From Sphingomonas citri (lineage in GTDB: Bacteria; Pseudomonadota; Alphaproteobacteria; Sphingomonadales; Sphingomonadaceae): DNA of 64,000 nt. The stretch covers positions 1,364,001-1,428,000 of the forward strand of contig NZ_JAHXZN010000001.1 in the NCBI RefSeq assembly GCF_019429485.1, read 5' to 3'. Shown here piece after piece: positions 1 through 8,912 of the stretch (its first letter is position 1; the number at the start of each line of letters is the position of its first letter). Position numbers and translations under genes: made by a program. Under the pieces are notes generated by a model, which saw only the letters and a list, made by a program, of their open reading frames with translations, ran no database searches and was not told the origin of the DNA.

Positions 1-714
1 AGACTGAGCGACGGCACGCTGTCGGGGTTCGAGGCGCTCCTGCGTTGGCGGCATGACACGTTGGGCATTCAGGGGCCCGAAACGATCGCGGCCGCGTTCG
101 ACGATCTCACCGCGGCGATCTCGCTGGGTGAGCGGATGCTCGAGCAGGTCTGCGCCGATCTCGCGCGCTGGCGCGACACGGGCCTGCCGCTCACGCGCGT
201 GGCGCTGAACCTGTCGCCTGCCGAGTTTCGCCGTGACGATCTGTTCGACCGCATCATGGCGCAGCTTGGCCGCTATGACTTGCCCGCCGAGCTTTTAGAG
301 CTTGAGGTTACTGAAACGGTGTTCCTCGGGCGCGGAGCCGACACCGCGGGCGACACTCTGGCCGCGTTCCACGATGCCGGCGTCACCGTCGCGCTCGACG
401 ACTTCGGCACGGGCTACGCCTCGCTCAAGCACCTGCGGGAATTTCCGGTCGACGTCATCAAGATCGATCGCAGCTTCGTCGCAGATCTCCTGACGGATCC
501 AGGCGACGCTGCCATCGTCAACGCCGTGCTGAGCTTGGCGAACCAACTCGGGATCGCGGTGGTCGCCGAAGGCGTGGAGACGTCGGAGCAGGCGGCCTAT
601 CTGCTCGCGCAGAACTGTGGCCATGCACAGGGCTATCTGTTCGGCCGGCCGATGCCCGCCAGAGCGGCAGAAGCGTTGCTCACAACGGCTTCAAAGAGCG
701 GCGACGCCCACTAG
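1..714 (+). CDS. EAL-domain c-di-GMP phosphodiesterase, C-terminal part (5' end outside window)
   Basis: The reading frame is open from the first base, so the gene starts upstream of the window. EAL domains hydrolyse cyclic di-GMP to pGpG in the cytoplasm. Visible motifs in order are GFEALLRW (the EAL signature, in the first codons), NLSPAEF, LELEVTET, DDFGTGYASL (catalytic Asp pair), VIKIDRSF, VAEGVET and QGYLFGRPM. These cover nearly the whole domain and keep the metal and catalytic residues, so the domain should be active. Whether a GGDEF or sensor domain lies upstream cannot be seen. The next plus-strand gene is more than 2 kb away, so it probably ends its own transcript. Domain call is secure; full architecture is unknown. 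Confidence 0.93.
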   Translation, partial: RLSDGTLSGFEALLRWRHDTLGIQGPETIAAAFDDLTAAISLGERMLEQVCADLARWRDTGLPLTRVALNLSPAEFRRDDLFDRIMAQLGRYDLPAELLELEVTETVFLGRGADTAGDTLAAFHDAGVTVALDDFGTGYASLKHLREFPVDVIKIDRSFVADLLTDPGDAAIVNAVLSLANQLGIAVVAEGVETSEQAAYLLAQNCGHAQGYLFGRPMPARAAEALLTTASKSGDAH

Positions 715-768
715 CGTGCTATCAACGATGATCGCAAAATCTATGCTGAGCTCGGCTCCTACATGCCA

Positions 769-990
769 CTATTTGCCCGTCTTCGTTGGATCGCCGTCGC
801 GAAGCGATGCACGCGGCACCGGCGGAGCCCTCCGACGCTCCACCGCTTGCTGCGACTCAACCACGGAAGCGTAACGCTCAGCAAGTTCCGAGTGCATTTT
901 CGCGATGTTCGGATCGCGCGCCTCGGCCGCACGCTTGCGATGCGTTGCTTCCCTCCGGCGGTAGTAGTCTAGCGAGTTCTCGTCGTTCAT
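769..990 (-). CDS. Small charged helical protein, unknown function
   Basis: A 73-residue, highly charged, probably alpha-helical protein. It opens MNDENSLDYYRRRE and has a central stretch RDPNIAKMHSELAERYA followed by a basic, proline-containing tail. The pattern (R-E-A-x-A, DPxIAxxHxELAxRY) resembles short uncharacterised proteins common in sphingomonads, often annotated only as hypothetical. There is no signal peptide or membrane segment. It lies alone, downstream of the globin gene on the same strand, separated by about 250 bases. No function is claimed. Confidence 0.6.
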   Translation of the reverse strand: MNDENSLDYYRRREATHRKRAAEARDPNIAKMHSELAERYASVVESQQAVERRRAPPVPRASLRDGDPTKTGK

Positions 991-1237
991 AGCGCACTCG
1001 GTTCGCGAGCCGACTTTAATCGCGATTAGAAAACCCTGCCTTTATCTCGGTCAAGCCCTTGCATCGTAGCACCGATGATTGGTGCTGCACACCAAGAGGC
1101 TGACCTCGGCTCGCGGCATGTCTGGCTAAGACTTAATCGTCGACGCCTCTGTAAAGAGCCTGCCATCCGCTCGCGCAACGGCAAGCCTAGCTCGCTTCCA
1201 CGCGCTAAACGCACCAGCTAAAAACATGACTGCCAAA

Positions 1238-1717
1238 TCACCGCTGCACAACTGCGCTTCGCATGGGAGCGAGCTTCGCCAAGAACCGGTTTTGCGCAGC
1301 GAAAGGCACTCGCTCGGTGGCCATGGCTCGTTGCAGGTTCTCGACAAGGCGATTCATGTCGGCTTGCTGCACGCCCATGTTGGTGTGCGCCGTCCGCATG
1401 TCCCTTCCGGTGTAAGTGCAACCGGCATTTAGAATATAACAGAACTGCTCGAAAATCACGCGACGCAGTCTTACCGCATCCTGGTTCTTGAAGATCTCGC
1501 CGATGTGGGGGTCAGCAAAGTTCGAAGTGACAAAGCTGTCGACGATACGACGGATGCCGGGCTGACCACCAAATTGCCGCGCCATACGGTCGCCCGAGAA
1601 TGGCTTGGCTCCGGCGTTGGCTGGGTCGACGCGATATGGTGCGACCGCCTCTTCGCCCTGCGGAGCCGGCGCTGCAACCTGCGCAGTTGCGAGAAGGATC
1701 GACAGCAAGACCATCAT
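1238..1717 (-). CDS. Exported group 1 truncated hemoglobin
   Basis: A heme-binding globin of the group 1 (trHbN) family, which binds O2 or NO. The first 16 or so residues are a hydrophobic signal-like segment (MVLLSILLATAQVAA), unusual because most truncated globins are cytoplasmic. The globin core starts near residue 45; VDSFVTSNFADPHIGEIF is the B-E region and TGRDMRTAHTNMGV carries the likely proximal His111. Helix H follows (LVENLQRAM). The start is fixed by AGGAG eight bases upstream of two tandem ATGs. The DUF3034 gene lies 28 bases upstream on the same strand, so the two are probably co-transcribed, back to back with the cupredoxin and GGDEF-EAL genes. Confidence 0.88.
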   Translation of the reverse strand: MMVLLSILLATAQVAAPAPQGEEAVAPYRVDPANAGAKPFSGDRMARQFGGQPGIRRIVDSFVTSNFADPHIGEIFKNQDAVRLRRVIFEQFCYILNAGCTYTGRDMRTAHTNMGVQQADMNRLVENLQRAMATERVPFAAQNRFLAKLAPMRSAVVQR

Positions 1718-1745
1718 CGGGATGTCTCCTATTGAACAGACAGCG

Positions 1746-2618
1746 TCAGAAGCTACCTTGAAGCTGGACTAGCAACCCGCGCTGACCATCGACTGTGGCG
1801 ATTGAGCCGAGATCGGCAAAGGCCATGGTTGCAGTAAGGTGCCCGCCGATACCGTAGGCGGCAAAGATGTCCCACGCGTCGTCCTCGCGAGCAAACGCGA
1901 GATTGTTGGGCTTCCTCCGGTATTCAGCGCCGACAACAAGGCGGCGGCTGAACTGATAACCAATCGAAGCCTCAGGAACGACACGCCTTTGTGTCCCGTT
2001 CGGCCCGCCGAAACCGAGCAACCCAAGCTGATTCGCCTTCGTCGCCCGGATGGTGGTGTTCACTAGCAGCGAGTAGTTCAAAATAAGCTTCGTGGCGGTC
2101 ACATAGAGGTCGGCACCCGAGCGCTCGTGCGCCCCGACTGCTCGAGCCACGAGCGGGTCAAGACTTTTCTTGTACTGAACGCCAAGGGCGATGGCGGGCA
2201 TCCAGGTCGGACCGAAGACCGCATCACCTGCCAGCTTGACCTTGGCCCCCCACACATCCTGGTCGAAGGAGAAGTTATCTCCGAGCCCAAGAGCTCCGCC
2301 AACTTTGTTTGTGTCGAACGACTGACGCGCGTAGCTAAGCTCCAGGCGATCCCGAAGGCCAACTGCCACCGAGAATGCCTTGAGGTCGTAGTCGGGCAGC
2401 GTGACAACGGTGACCGCTGCCTGTGCGCCAAAGCCGTCGCGTGTCTCGTTCCCGGAAATCACCGCCCAAGGTGCAAGCCCGCCTCCGGAGCTGCCCTCCA
2501 CGGTCGAGATCCCGTTCGTCAGAAGGAGCTTGCCAGCCCCTCCCCCCTGCTGCGCGGCCGCCGGACTTGCCGCGGCGACCGATGCCAAAAGCACGAAGTA
2601 GATGGAGCGCGGTACCAT
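1746..2618 (-). CDS. DUF3034 family protein, probable outer-membrane beta-barrel
   Basis: 290 residues with a clear signal peptide ending ASPAAAQQ. The mature part has the DUF3034 signature: GKLLLTNGISTVEGSSGGG, then LAPWAVISG, RDRLELSYARQSFDT and repeated amphipathic strands, ending in a terminal Phe (LLVQLQGSF) as in many outer-membrane beta-barrels. The family's function is unknown. It precedes the globin gene by 28 bases and is divergent from the cupredoxin gene, about 110 bases apart. In several proteobacteria DUF3034 genes sit beside genes labelled methylamine utilisation protein and GGDEF/EAL genes (recalled, not searched), so the arrangement here is probably functional. Confidence 0.85.
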   Translation of the reverse strand: MVPRSIYFVLLASVAAASPAAAQQGGGAGKLLLTNGISTVEGSSGGGLAPWAVISGNETRDGFGAQAAVTVVTLPDYDLKAFSVAVGLRDRLELSYARQSFDTNKVGGALGLGDNFSFDQDVWGAKVKLAGDAVFGPTWMPAIALGVQYKKSLDPLVARAVGAHERSGADLYVTATKLILNYSLLVNTTIRATKANQLGLLGFGGPNGTQRRVVPEASIGYQFSRRLVVGAEYRRKPNNLAFAREDDAWDIFAAYGIGGHLTATMAFADLGSIATVDGQRGLLVQLQGSF

Positions 2619-2727
2619 AGGTTCCGCATCGCAGATTGTGGTTAAGTACTCACTTACACGGATCTAGCAGTCGCGCTGCGGAATGGCCGTTCACCGATGT
2701 TTGACGACTGGCTGTCATAAGGCGCTC

Positions 2728-3333
2728 ATGAGCAGATTTGCCCTGATCGCGTGTGCCAGCGCCTGTACGGCAGCGCAGGCCCAAGCGGCGACCGTCTCAG
2801 TCCACGTCGTCGATGCTGGCGGACAGCCGGTTTCGGATGCCGTCGTCACCATAAGACCGCCCGCAGGACCACCAACCCAGCCGATCCGCTTCGCCTGGCG
2901 CATGGCGATGGTGCAGAAGGACATCACTTTCAACCCGCATGTTCTGATAGTGCCGGTGGGCGCCACCGTCGCTTTTCCGAACCAAGACAAGGTTCGCCAT
3001 CACGTCTACAGCTTCTCCAAGCCGGCCCGCTTCGAGCTGAAGCTCTTCGGCCGAGATGAGACGCGCAGCTACACCTTCACCAGACCGGGGGCAGTCGCGC
3101 TCGGGTGCAACATTCACGACACGATGAGCGGCTTCATCAAGGTCGTTGACACGCCGTTCGCCGGCAAGACGGATGCCGCAGGCAACGTCAGCATCCCGTC
3201 GGTGACGGCGGGCGCAGCGACGCTCACCGTGTGGCATCCGCGCTTAAAGGCTAAGGACAACGAAGCTAGCTTCGCGCTGCCCGTCTCAGCGATCGGCGAC
3301 GTGTCGCGCCAGCTGCGGCTTAGTCTGCGCTGA
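2728..3333 (+). CDS. Secreted cupredoxin-like protein (labelled methylamine utilisation protein in databases)
   Basis: 201 residues from the ATG at 2728, chosen because it opens directly into a signal peptide (MSRFALIACASACTAAQAQA) and has AAGG just upstream; an earlier in-frame ATG at 2683 adds 15 unlikely residues. The mature protein is a cupredoxin fold: FPNQDKVRHHVYSF supplies His91/92, and LGCNIHDTMSGF supplies Cys127, His130 and Met133, a complete type 1 copper ligand set. A carboxypeptidase-regulatory-like beta domain (VVDAGGQPVSDAVV) precedes it. No methylamine dehydrogenase genes are nearby, so the database name is misleading. Only five bases separate it from the GGDEF-EAL gene, so the two are co-expressed. 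Confidence 0.85.
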   Translation: MSRFALIACASACTAAQAQAATVSVHVVDAGGQPVSDAVVTIRPPAGPPTQPIRFAWRMAMVQKDITFNPHVLIVPVGATVAFPNQDKVRHHVYSFSKPARFELKLFGRDETRSYTFTRPGAVALGCNIHDTMSGFIKVVDTPFAGKTDAAGNVSIPSVTAGAATLTVWHPRLKAKDNEASFALPVSAIGDVSRQLRLSLR

Positions 3334-3338
3334 TCGCT

Positions 3339-5687
3339 GTGTTTATCGTTCCCCAGATCGTGCGCGCGGTGCGGCGACGCATCGTCGGCTCGCTATCGAC
3401 GAAGCTGACGCTGTTCTACGCGACGCTGATCGCCGTCATCGTCGTGACGACGCTCGGCACGGCGAAGGCAGGTATCAGCGGCTATGCCGAGCGCATGATC
3501 CGAAGCGAGATGGTGAGCGGCGCGGCTGTGTTCGACCGCGTCATCACCATGCGATACGCGCAGCTGGGCGATGCGGGCCGCGTGCTCGCCGCAGACTTTG
3601 GCTTTCGCACGGCCGCAGCGACTGGCGACGCTCCGACGATCGCCTCCGCGCTTGACTCGCTGCGTGCCCGCTTGCGGCTTGATGAGGCCGTCTACGTCTC
3701 GACCGCCGGGCGGGTGATAGGCTTTCGCAGCAAGTTGGCACAACGGGAAGCCACGGCGCTGCGCGACGCACTGGAGGATGGCAGCACCAGCGGTATTCTG
3801 ACCATCGGGGACCGGCACTTCAACGCCACTGCCGCGGAAATCCGAGCGCCAGTCACGATAGGCTGGGTCGTCTTCGCCAACGCGCTGGATACACGCGAGA
3901 TCGCCCGCCTTTCGCGGTTGTCCGCCATAAACCTGTCGCCGCGGGTTGTGCCTGCCGTCAACCTCTCGCCGAGCGAGCGCTCCGGCGCCGTTGTGGAGAG
4001 GCGGGTGAGCGGCCAAGACATGCTGCTGCAGGCTACGCCGCTCGCCACCTTCGGGCGCGGCCGACCGCAAATGCTGGTGTTGCAGTATAGCGTCACCCGC
4101 GCGATGGGTGATTACGCTCCAATCCTTTGGTTGCTGTTCGCCTGCGGCGTCGCCGGAACTGCCTTGGCCGCGCTTGGCAGCTGGCTTCTCGCGAAGCGGA
4201 TCACTCGACCGATCGCGACGCTCGACGCTGCGGCACGCCGAGTGGCTCAGGGTGAATACGCCCAAGTGCCCGTTACCACGCGAGACGAGCTCGGCACTTT
4301 GGCTGAAAGCTTCAACCGCATGGTCGATGACATCGGCCAGCGCGAACGTCAAATCACTCATATGGCGCTGCACGACGGCTTGACCGGGCTAGCCAACCGA
4401 GCATTGCTGGGAGAACGCCTTAGTGCACTGTCGCTCCGTCCCACAGTCGGTCGGCAGCATGCGCTCTTCTGCCTCGATCTCGACAACTTCAAGGTTGTCA
4501 ACGATACGCTGGGCCATCCGACGGGCGACGCGTTGCTCTGCGAGATCGCTCGGCGCCTCTGCGACGTTGCGGGTGACGGCTTCGTCGCGCGGCTCGGTGG
4601 CGATGAGTTCGCCCTGGTCGTCGACGACCTGCGCTTCTCTCACGCTCGATTCGCGCACGAGCTCATCCGTGCCGTGTCTGCACCCTGCGTCGTCAATGGG
4701 CACCGAATCGTGCCGGGTACCAGCGTGGGGATTGCCATCTTCGGACCGGACGGTGGAGATGCGATGACGTTGGCGAAAAACGCGGACCTCGCGCTCTACC
4801 GCGCCAAGCACGAGGGGCGCGGGGGCTTTCGCTTTTTCGAGGCCGCGATGGACGCGGAGGCACAGCGACGCCGACAGATGGAGCTCGATCTCCACGATGC
4901 GATCGAGCACGGTCACTTATTCCTGATGTTCCAGCCTCTCTTCAACCTGTCCGAGGGGCGTATCTCCGCGTTCGAGGCGCTGCTGCGCTGGCAACATCCC
5001 GAACGTGGCACGATCCCGCCGGCCGACTTCATCCCGCTCGCTGAAGACACCGGTTTGATCGTCCCGATCGGTGCATGGGTGATTCGCGAGGCGTGCAGGA
5101 TCGCTTGCGACTGGCCAGATCACGTCCGTATCGCGGTAAACGTCTCACCGGTACAATTTCGCAATCCGGGGCTGAGCGCGGTGATACTTCAGGCGCTTGC
5201 GGAAAGCGGGCTCGCGCCTGAAAGGCTGGAGCTCGAGATCACCGAGAGCCTGTTCATCGACAATCCTCAGACGACGCTGGCGTCGTTGCATAGCTTACGG
5301 AACCTCGGCGTGCGGGTGGCATTGGACGATTTCGGTACGGGCTATTCCTCCCTCAGCTACCTGCGCTCCTTTCCGTTCGACAAAATCAAGATTGATCGCA
5401 GCTTTATCATCGATCTGCTGAACAGCGACGGAGCTACCGCCATCATCAAATCGATCACGACGCTCGCAGAAGCGCTTGGGATGGAGACGACGGCCGAAGG
5501 AGTTGAGAATGCCGGTCAGCTGGATATCCTTCGCGCGCAAGGTTGCAGCCATATTCAAGGCTACTACTTCAGCAAACCGATCGGCGTGACCGAGATCACC
5601 GCGTTGATGGCTTCAAAAACCGGGGACGAGGCAAACCCCCGGCTCGAGCCAACAGACATGTCATGGGCATCTTCCACTCGGATGTGA
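3339..5687 (+). CDS. Membrane-bound GGDEF-EAL c-di-GMP enzyme with periplasmic sensor and HAMP
   Basis: 782 residues from a GTG. The order is TM1 (about 21-41), a periplasmic sensor region (42-258), TM2 (262-284), HAMP (285-338), GGDEF (342-500) and EAL (530-775). The GGDEF motif is intact at 420-424, with LDLDNFKVVND before it. The inhibitory RxxD site five residues upstream is replaced by VAGD, so product inhibition there is not expected. EAL residues are intact (FEALLRW at 546, DDFGTGYSSL, VKIDRS-type motif, AEGVEN). Both activities are therefore possible. It follows the secreted cupredoxin by five bases; the simplest inference is that the copper protein feeds a redox or metal signal to the periplasmic domain. 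Confidence 0.95.
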   Translation: MFIVPQIVRAVRRRIVGSLSTKLTLFYATLIAVIVVTTLGTAKAGISGYAERMIRSEMVSGAAVFDRVITMRYAQLGDAGRVLAADFGFRTAAATGDAPTIASALDSLRARLRLDEAVYVSTAGRVIGFRSKLAQREATALRDALEDGSTSGILTIGDRHFNATAAEIRAPVTIGWVVFANALDTREIARLSRLSAINLSPRVVPAVNLSPSERSGAVVERRVSGQDMLLQATPLATFGRGRPQMLVLQYSVTRAMGDYAPILWLLFACGVAGTALAALGSWLLAKRITRPIATLDAAARRVAQGEYAQVPVTTRDELGTLAESFNRMVDDIGQRERQITHMALHDGLTGLANRALLGERLSALSLRPTVGRQHALFCLDLDNFKVVNDTLGHPTGDALLCEIARRLCDVAGDGFVARLGGDEFALVVDDLRFSHARFAHELIRAVSAPCVVNGHRIVPGTSVGIAIFGPDGGDAMTLAKNADLALYRAKHEGRGGFRFFEAAMDAEAQRRRQMELDLHDAIEHGHLFLMFQPLFNLSEGRISAFEALLRWQHPERGTIPPADFIPLAEDTGLIVPIGAWVIREACRIACDWPDHVRIAVNVSPVQFRNPGLSAVILQALAESGLAPERLELEITESLFIDNPQTTLASLHSLRNLGVRVALDDFGTGYSSLSYLRSFPFDKIKIDRSFIIDLLNSDGATAIIKSITTLAEALGMETTAEGVENAGQLDILRAQGCSHIQGYYFSKPIGVTEITALMASKTGDEANPRLEPTDMSWASSTRM

Positions 5688-5784
5688 GCGTCGCCTCACC
5701 CTAGACCCTGTTCGCCACAATTTACGCTTGGTGGCTCAGGCGGCCACCTCCACTCTCATCGCGCTGACCCAGAACTACGGGCGA

Positions 5785-6213
5785 TCAGGAAGCCAGCTGG
5801 AGCTTGTCGAGGACCTGAGTTTCCTCGCGCTCGATGTAGCTGCGGAGGTCTTCAGCCAGCGGGCGGAACGCGGAGGCGAAACCGCTCTGGTCGTGCTCGA
5901 TGCGAGCACTCGACCAAGCACCATTGAGACAGACCAGAGCAGCACGCCATTGTTGCAGTTCGCGATGAAAGGTGGCAGCGACGCGCGGGCATAATAGGCC
6001 GGCGTTAACGGCCGCTCGGATGCTTCTGCCTTCCGCCTCGCAGTGTGTATTCACGAGTCGAGAGAAGCTCAGCCTTAGTCGGCCGAGACTGTCACGCCGG
6101 CATGGTTGCTGCGCTGACGTCTCAGCGAGGATCGCGGCAGCGAGATCGAGCATCTGGCGGTGCTCCGCCACGTGGATAGCCTTCATGTACTTATCCGCCT
6201 GGGTGACCGACAA
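5785..6213 (-). CDS. Hemerythrin-like (HHE-type) cation-binding protein, diverged
   Basis: 142 residues, all helical in appearance. His and Glu are placed as in four-helix HHE proteins: AIHVAEHRQM near the start, FSRLVNTHCEAEGRS in helix 2, TFHRELQQWR in helix 3 and LRSYIEREETQVLDKL in helix 4. Ligand spacing is not perfectly canonical, so iron binding is not certain. The listed start is TTG; an ATG at 6186 with AGGCGG upstream is an alternative. It is convergent with the GGDEF-EAL gene and divergent from the membrane diguanylate cyclase. Hemerythrins often accompany c-di-GMP genes as oxygen or iron sensors, but here that link is inference. Confidence 0.55.
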   Translation of the reverse strand: MSVTQADKYMKAIHVAEHRQMLDLAAAILAETSAQQPCRRDSLGRLRLSFSRLVNTHCEAEGRSIRAAVNAGLLCPRVAATFHRELQQWRAALVCLNGAWSSARIEHDQSGFASAFRPLAEDLRSYIEREETQVLDKLQLAS

Positions 6214-6401
6214 GATCGTTGGATTGGGCGCAAGGCGTTAACGCGCCTTGTCGCCTGCGAGCACGACTGCTGGCGATACGACCTTTGTAGAACCGCAACG
6301 CGCATTGCGCGCTGTTCGGCCGGGGCGTGCATGATCGCACCGTTCTGCGGTAACGCGGCTTCTCATGATCTTAATCTGTCACCGTCAGGGTCGAGGGCGA
6401 G

Positions 6402-7538
6402 ATGCCTTTACCGCCCCTAGACCACGCGCCTCAGCACGAGGATCCTTATGCCGAGCGGGTCGCTAGCCTGGTCGCGACAAGAATGCCCGCGACCATCATG
6501 AGCGCGCTTTTCCTGCTGGTGGCCACGCTTGTGTCGTTGCGCTCGCGCGATGGCGCTGCGTCGCTGCTTCTAGGCATCGGCGTAGCAGTCAGCGGCTGGC
6601 GGCTATGGATCCTCTATCGCGGCCGAGCACGCTGCGCTGCAGCGGCCCTCTCGAGGGATGACGCGCATGAGCTTGAGCGACGGTTCGGCGTGTCTTACCT
6701 CGCCTTCGCCGTGCTGTTCGGCTGCTTTGCGGCGCGCGCGTTGGTGCTGCCCATCTCATCGCTTCACCTGCCGGTCGCGATCCTCGTCGTGGGCTATGCC
6801 GCAGGCGCCGTAGCCACCACGGCCTTACGACCGCTGATCGCCGGGGGAAGCGTCCTTCTGGCGGTCCTGCCGTCCGTCCTGGTGTTGGCCGCGCGAGCAG
6901 AGCCCGACCATGCGGTCGCAGCGTTATGCCTCGTCGCGCTGCTGACGGGCGGGCTTCGCAGCCTTACCAAGCGTCACCTTGCACAGGAGCGGCAGTCCGC
7001 CACAAGTTCCGCCTTCGCAGCGCTCGCGCGCCGCGACCACCTGACCGGCTTGATGAACCGCTTCGCCCTCGCAGAGGCGATCGCGGGCTTCAATCCCGCC
7101 GGTGCTTCCGCAAGCAGCTATGCACTTCACTACCTCGATCTCGACGGCTTCAAGCAGATCAACGATCAACTCGGCCATGCTGCGGGTGACGCGCTCCTCT
7201 GTGCCGTAGGCGAGCGATTGACCGCAGCGGCACGAAGCCGTGACGCTGTCGCGCGTCTCGGTGGAGACGAGTTCGTCGTCATGCAAGTCGATGCTTCTTC
7301 GACGAGGGTGGTCACCGAGCGGGCCCACGAGATCGTGCAGCGATTGAGCGCACCCTACCAGATCAACGGGCAGGTCGTCAGCGTCGGCGCCAGTATCGGC
7401 TCGAGCCGACCGTCCAGCCGAGCCGGCGAGATGAAGTCCCTGCTTGAGGAAGCGGATGCGGCGCTTCGGCGTCACAAGCTTAGTCGTGCCGTATGTGCCT
7501 CGTCGGTTCGGCGCCAAGGGCTCGAGGCGTGCGCCTAA
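6402..7538 (+). CDS. Membrane diguanylate cyclase (GGDEF only)
   Basis: 378 residues. The N-terminal 190 residues form about five to six hydrophobic segments (for example TIMSALFLLVATLVSL and LHLPVAILVVGYAAGA) with little periplasmic loop. A cytoplasmic GGDEF domain follows: RRDHLTGLMNRFAL, YLDLDGFKQINDQLGHAAGD, then RLGGDEFVVM. An RSRD tetrapeptide lies exactly five residues before GGDEF, the position of the RxxD product-inhibition site, so feedback control is expected, unlike the GGDEF-EAL protein at 3339. The protein ends soon after the domain. It makes c-di-GMP from two GTP. It lies divergent from the hemerythrin-like gene. Confidence 0.93.
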   Translation: MPLPPLDHAPQHEDPYAERVASLVATRMPATIMSALFLLVATLVSLRSRDGAASLLLGIGVAVSGWRLWILYRGRARCAAAALSRDDAHELERRFGVSYLAFAVLFGCFAARALVLPISSLHLPVAILVVGYAAGAVATTALRPLIAGGSVLLAVLPSVLVLAARAEPDHAVAALCLVALLTGGLRSLTKRHLAQERQSATSSAFAALARRDHLTGLMNRFALAEAIAGFNPAGASASSYALHYLDLDGFKQINDQLGHAAGDALLCAVGERLTAAARSRDAVARLGGDEFVVMQVDASSTRVVTERAHEIVQRLSAPYQINGQVVSVGASIGSSRPSSRAGEMKSLLEEADAALRRHKLSRAVCASSVRRQGLEACA

Positions 7539-7695
7539 GCCGTTAATCTGGTTCATGCTCTCGGCCGGGCCGATTGACGAGGGCGGGCTGCGGTCGTGGG
7601 AAGCGCTCGCACATCAACCTATAATCAGTTGTTAGTCGCCTTTCTGCCGAGATGCCCATTGATGCGGGCGTCTCCGGGCCCCACCCCAGATCGGT

Positions 7696-8736
7696 TCAGT
7701 GGCCCGACCCCAGGATCGCACCTCCGATGAGGATGCCGCTCGGACCTCGAGCCGAGATCGTGAAGCCGAGCTCGCTCGCATCGTCGCCATAGAAGCTGCC
7801 GGCCACCGCCCCGTACTGCACCATGTTTCCGGTGCCAGTCACCTGGATCGAGCGCGTGACCAACTTGCCGCGGACGATGTCCGCAACGAAGTCAATCGTC
7901 AGCGCGGTTCCACGATTATCGGTGCGCTCATATTGCGAAAACTTGATCAGCCCGGTCACGTGTGACTGCGCGCCATCGAAATAGACGTTGAGGACGCAGT
8001 CACCCACCAGCCGGCTCGGCGCCTCGCCGGTCGGGTAAACCGTTCCGAAAAGCTCGCCAACGTAACGCGAGCTTCCCTTCTCCGGGACAGAGCTCGTCAG
8101 CGTGTTCGAACCGAAGACGCGTATGCCGCGGAAGTTGGGGCTCCCAACCTCCAACAGGCGTGCGTGCTTGGGCAGCATGCCGGTTGTGCTGCTGGTGCCC
8201 GGGAGCTTCTCGACGATTTCCGCGAGCGGCATAGCGAGCGGCTCGGAGTCACTCGGCGATGTCCACAGCAACACTGGCATTTGTCGCGGAAGCGTCCCCA
8301 TCTGTGTGAACCGCAAAACGGAGGACGCCTGATAGGTCGCTGGCGATGCCGAGATGCTGATGCCGCTGTGCGAGCCAAAACCGCTGGCTCTGATCGTTTC
8401 GTTGCCATCGAGGCGGAAGTCTTCGAAACGTGTAGCTGCCGGTGCGTGCGGATCCGACACGATGATCGGCGAGGAGCTTTCCGCGGGGATCGACATCTGC
8501 AGCACGCCCGACGCGTCGGTGTCGACGCCAACCTCCACCGTCGTGAAGCTGAGCGCGTTTGGGATCGGAGCTGGCGTCGGCGTCGCGATGGGCGACGCAG
8601 GTACCGACGCCTGCGCTGGGGCGGGCGCAGATGTTGACGCTTCCCCACCTCCGCCCCCGCAAGCTGCGATCGCGAGACTCGCCGTTAACATCAAGCCGCG
8701 TTTGAAGATGCCGATTGATCGATGGGAAAGGGTCAA
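7696..8736 (-). CDS. Predicted lipoprotein, unknown function
   Basis: 346 residues starting at TTG, supported by a strong AGGAGG five bases upstream. The N-terminus LTASLAIAACGGGGG is a type II signal with lipidated Cys26, followed by a Ser/Ala/Pro-rich linker (about 27-60) typical of sphingomonad surface lipoproteins. The rest looks beta-rich, with no catalytic motif that I recognise; the C-terminal part (YGAVAGSFYGDDASELGF) resembles the GxFxG-D/A-AELGG end seen in transferrin-binding-protein-B-like or HupA-like lipoproteins, which is weak evidence only. It stands alone between the diguanylate cyclase and the flagellin remnant. Confidence 0.75.
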   Translation of the reverse strand: MTLSHRSIGIFKRGLMLTASLAIAACGGGGGEASTSAPAPAQASVPASPIATPTPAPIPNALSFTTVEVGVDTDASGVLQMSIPAESSSPIIVSDPHAPAATRFEDFRLDGNETIRASGFGSHSGISISASPATYQASSVLRFTQMGTLPRQMPVLLWTSPSDSEPLAMPLAEIVEKLPGTSSTTGMLPKHARLLEVGSPNFRGIRVFGSNTLTSSVPEKGSSRYVGELFGTVYPTGEAPSRLVGDCVLNVYFDGAQSHVTGLIKFSQYERTDNRGTALTIDFVADIVRGKLVTRSIQVTGTGNMVQYGAVAGSFYGDDASELGFTISARGPSGILIGGAILGSGH

Positions 8737-8912
8737 GGCAACCTCCTGAGAGACGTCATGACAAGCCGGAGCTAGCGATTGCTTAACCGACCTAGCATGT
8801 AAGACCGAAGTCGGAGATGTTGCTGCAGAACGCCGTTGAGGCGTAAACGGCGCTGGGCCGGCTGTCGACCGGCAGCATCTGCTTTGATGTATCTATTCGC
8901 TAGTGGGCACTG

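Noticed and set aside
1066..1088. Eight-base hairpin GTAGCACC/GGTGCTGC as a terminator or IS end.
   Set aside because: No T-run and no transposase nearby; similarity to the IS6 end is only a few bases.
2728..3333. Methylamine dehydrogenase pathway (mau) membership of the cupredoxin-like gene.
   Set aside because: No mauA, mauB or maturation genes nearby; neighbours are c-di-GMP and globin genes. Only the database name suggests methylamine.
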